Source: Wenjunlia tyrosinilytica (GTDB taxonomy: Bacteria; Actinomycetota; Actinomycetes; Streptomycetales; Streptomycetaceae). From it: 64,000 bases of DNA. Where the stretch lies: the NCBI RefSeq assembly GCF_014646055.1, contig NZ_BMMS01000005.1, positions 238,584 to 302,583 of the forward strand, given 5' to 3'. Below the pieces are notes generated by a model that worked only from the letters and a program-made list of their open reading frames with translations, was not told the origin of the DNA and ran no database searches. The position numbers were made by a program, and so were the translations under genes. This document shows, one piece after another, positions 63,921-64,000 of this stretch. The stretch's first letter is position 1. Each line of letters starts with the position of its first letter.

Positions 63921-64000
63921 GTTCGGCGGCGTCCTACTCTCCCACAGGGTCCCCCCTGCAGTACCATCGGCGCTGTAAGGCTTAGCTTCCGGGTTCGGAA
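63921..64000 (-). rRNA. 5S ribosomal RNA (3' part)
   Basis: Minus strand reads to the end: GGGAGAGTAGGACGCCGCCG and CCCGGAAGCTAAGCC are conserved 5S segments. Only about the last 80 of ~120 nt lie inside the window; the rRNA operon continues to the right. Confidence 0.95.

Overview
The window is high-GC DNA (about 70% or more by eye) with Streptomyces-type gene content: an SSI-type subtilisin inhibitor, streptogrisin-like protease, DUF5999, MocR/PPOX pairs, SpoIIE phosphatase with PAS/GAF domains, and the actinobacterial gcvP / GarA / FtsR / DUF881 / Sbp / PgsA block. Shine-Dalgarno sites are GGAGG-like, GTG starts are common, and several genes look leaderless. It reads as chromosomal DNA ending inside the 3' part of an rRNA operon (5S rRNA on the minus strand at the right edge). 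No phage, insertion sequence, CRISPR array, tRNA or large biosynthetic cluster was seen.

Layout. 0-16 kb: a large membrane SpoIIE-type phosphatase (minus, cut by the left edge), a secreted S1 protease with a long Gly-Ala-Asp repeat tail, glpFK for glycerol uptake, a phosphoribosyltransferase/hydrolase fusion, a DUF3048 lipoprotein, a DUF4230 protein, an APC permease, Lnt, a Gfo/Idh/MocA oxidoreductase and a small lipoprotein. Two gene remnants lie here (11.1 kb and 15.7 kb). 16-28 kb: ung; a five-gene acyl-CoA/SDR operon diverging from its TetR regulator with two matching operator copies; a HipA-like kinase/DUF3037 pair; a Rieske lipoprotein; an isochorismatase-fold protein; a PPOX protein; a trypsin-like protease; and gcvH. 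28-43 kb: LysR/EamA, MocR with PPOX and PaiB-like flavoproteins, another EamA exporter, a Clp-N protein, thiolase, pdxH, an SSI inhibitor, an SRPBCC protein, and a GH3 beta-glucosidase facing a LacI regulator across a clear double operator. 43-48 kb: PadR, PhzF, CPBP protease, a glutamate-cysteine ligase-like enzyme and small Streptomyces proteins. 48-64 kb: gcvP under a tandem glycine riboswitch, a PRC-barrel protein, dinB, a SanA/YdcF-like protein, then the conserved block MerR - DUF151 - FtsR-like MerR - GarA-like FHA - DUF881 - Sbp - DUF881 - nucleotidyltransferase/phosphomannomutase fusion - PgsA-like, and finally the rRNA operon terminator and 5S rRNA.

How parts work together. The glycine cleavage genes gcvP (riboswitch-controlled) and gcvH are 20 kb apart. 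The acyl-CoA operon plus thiolase suggests fatty-acid or branched acyl-CoA breakdown. MocR, two PPOX-like flavoproteins and pdxH suggest a vitamin B6-related neighbourhood. The right-hand block links the FHA phospho-switch, division regulation and envelope lipid/sugar-nucleotide genes. The most distinctive sequence-level signal is a recurring pattern of 15-bp in-frame tandem repeats that build pentapeptide arms at the ends of at least five unrelated proteins.
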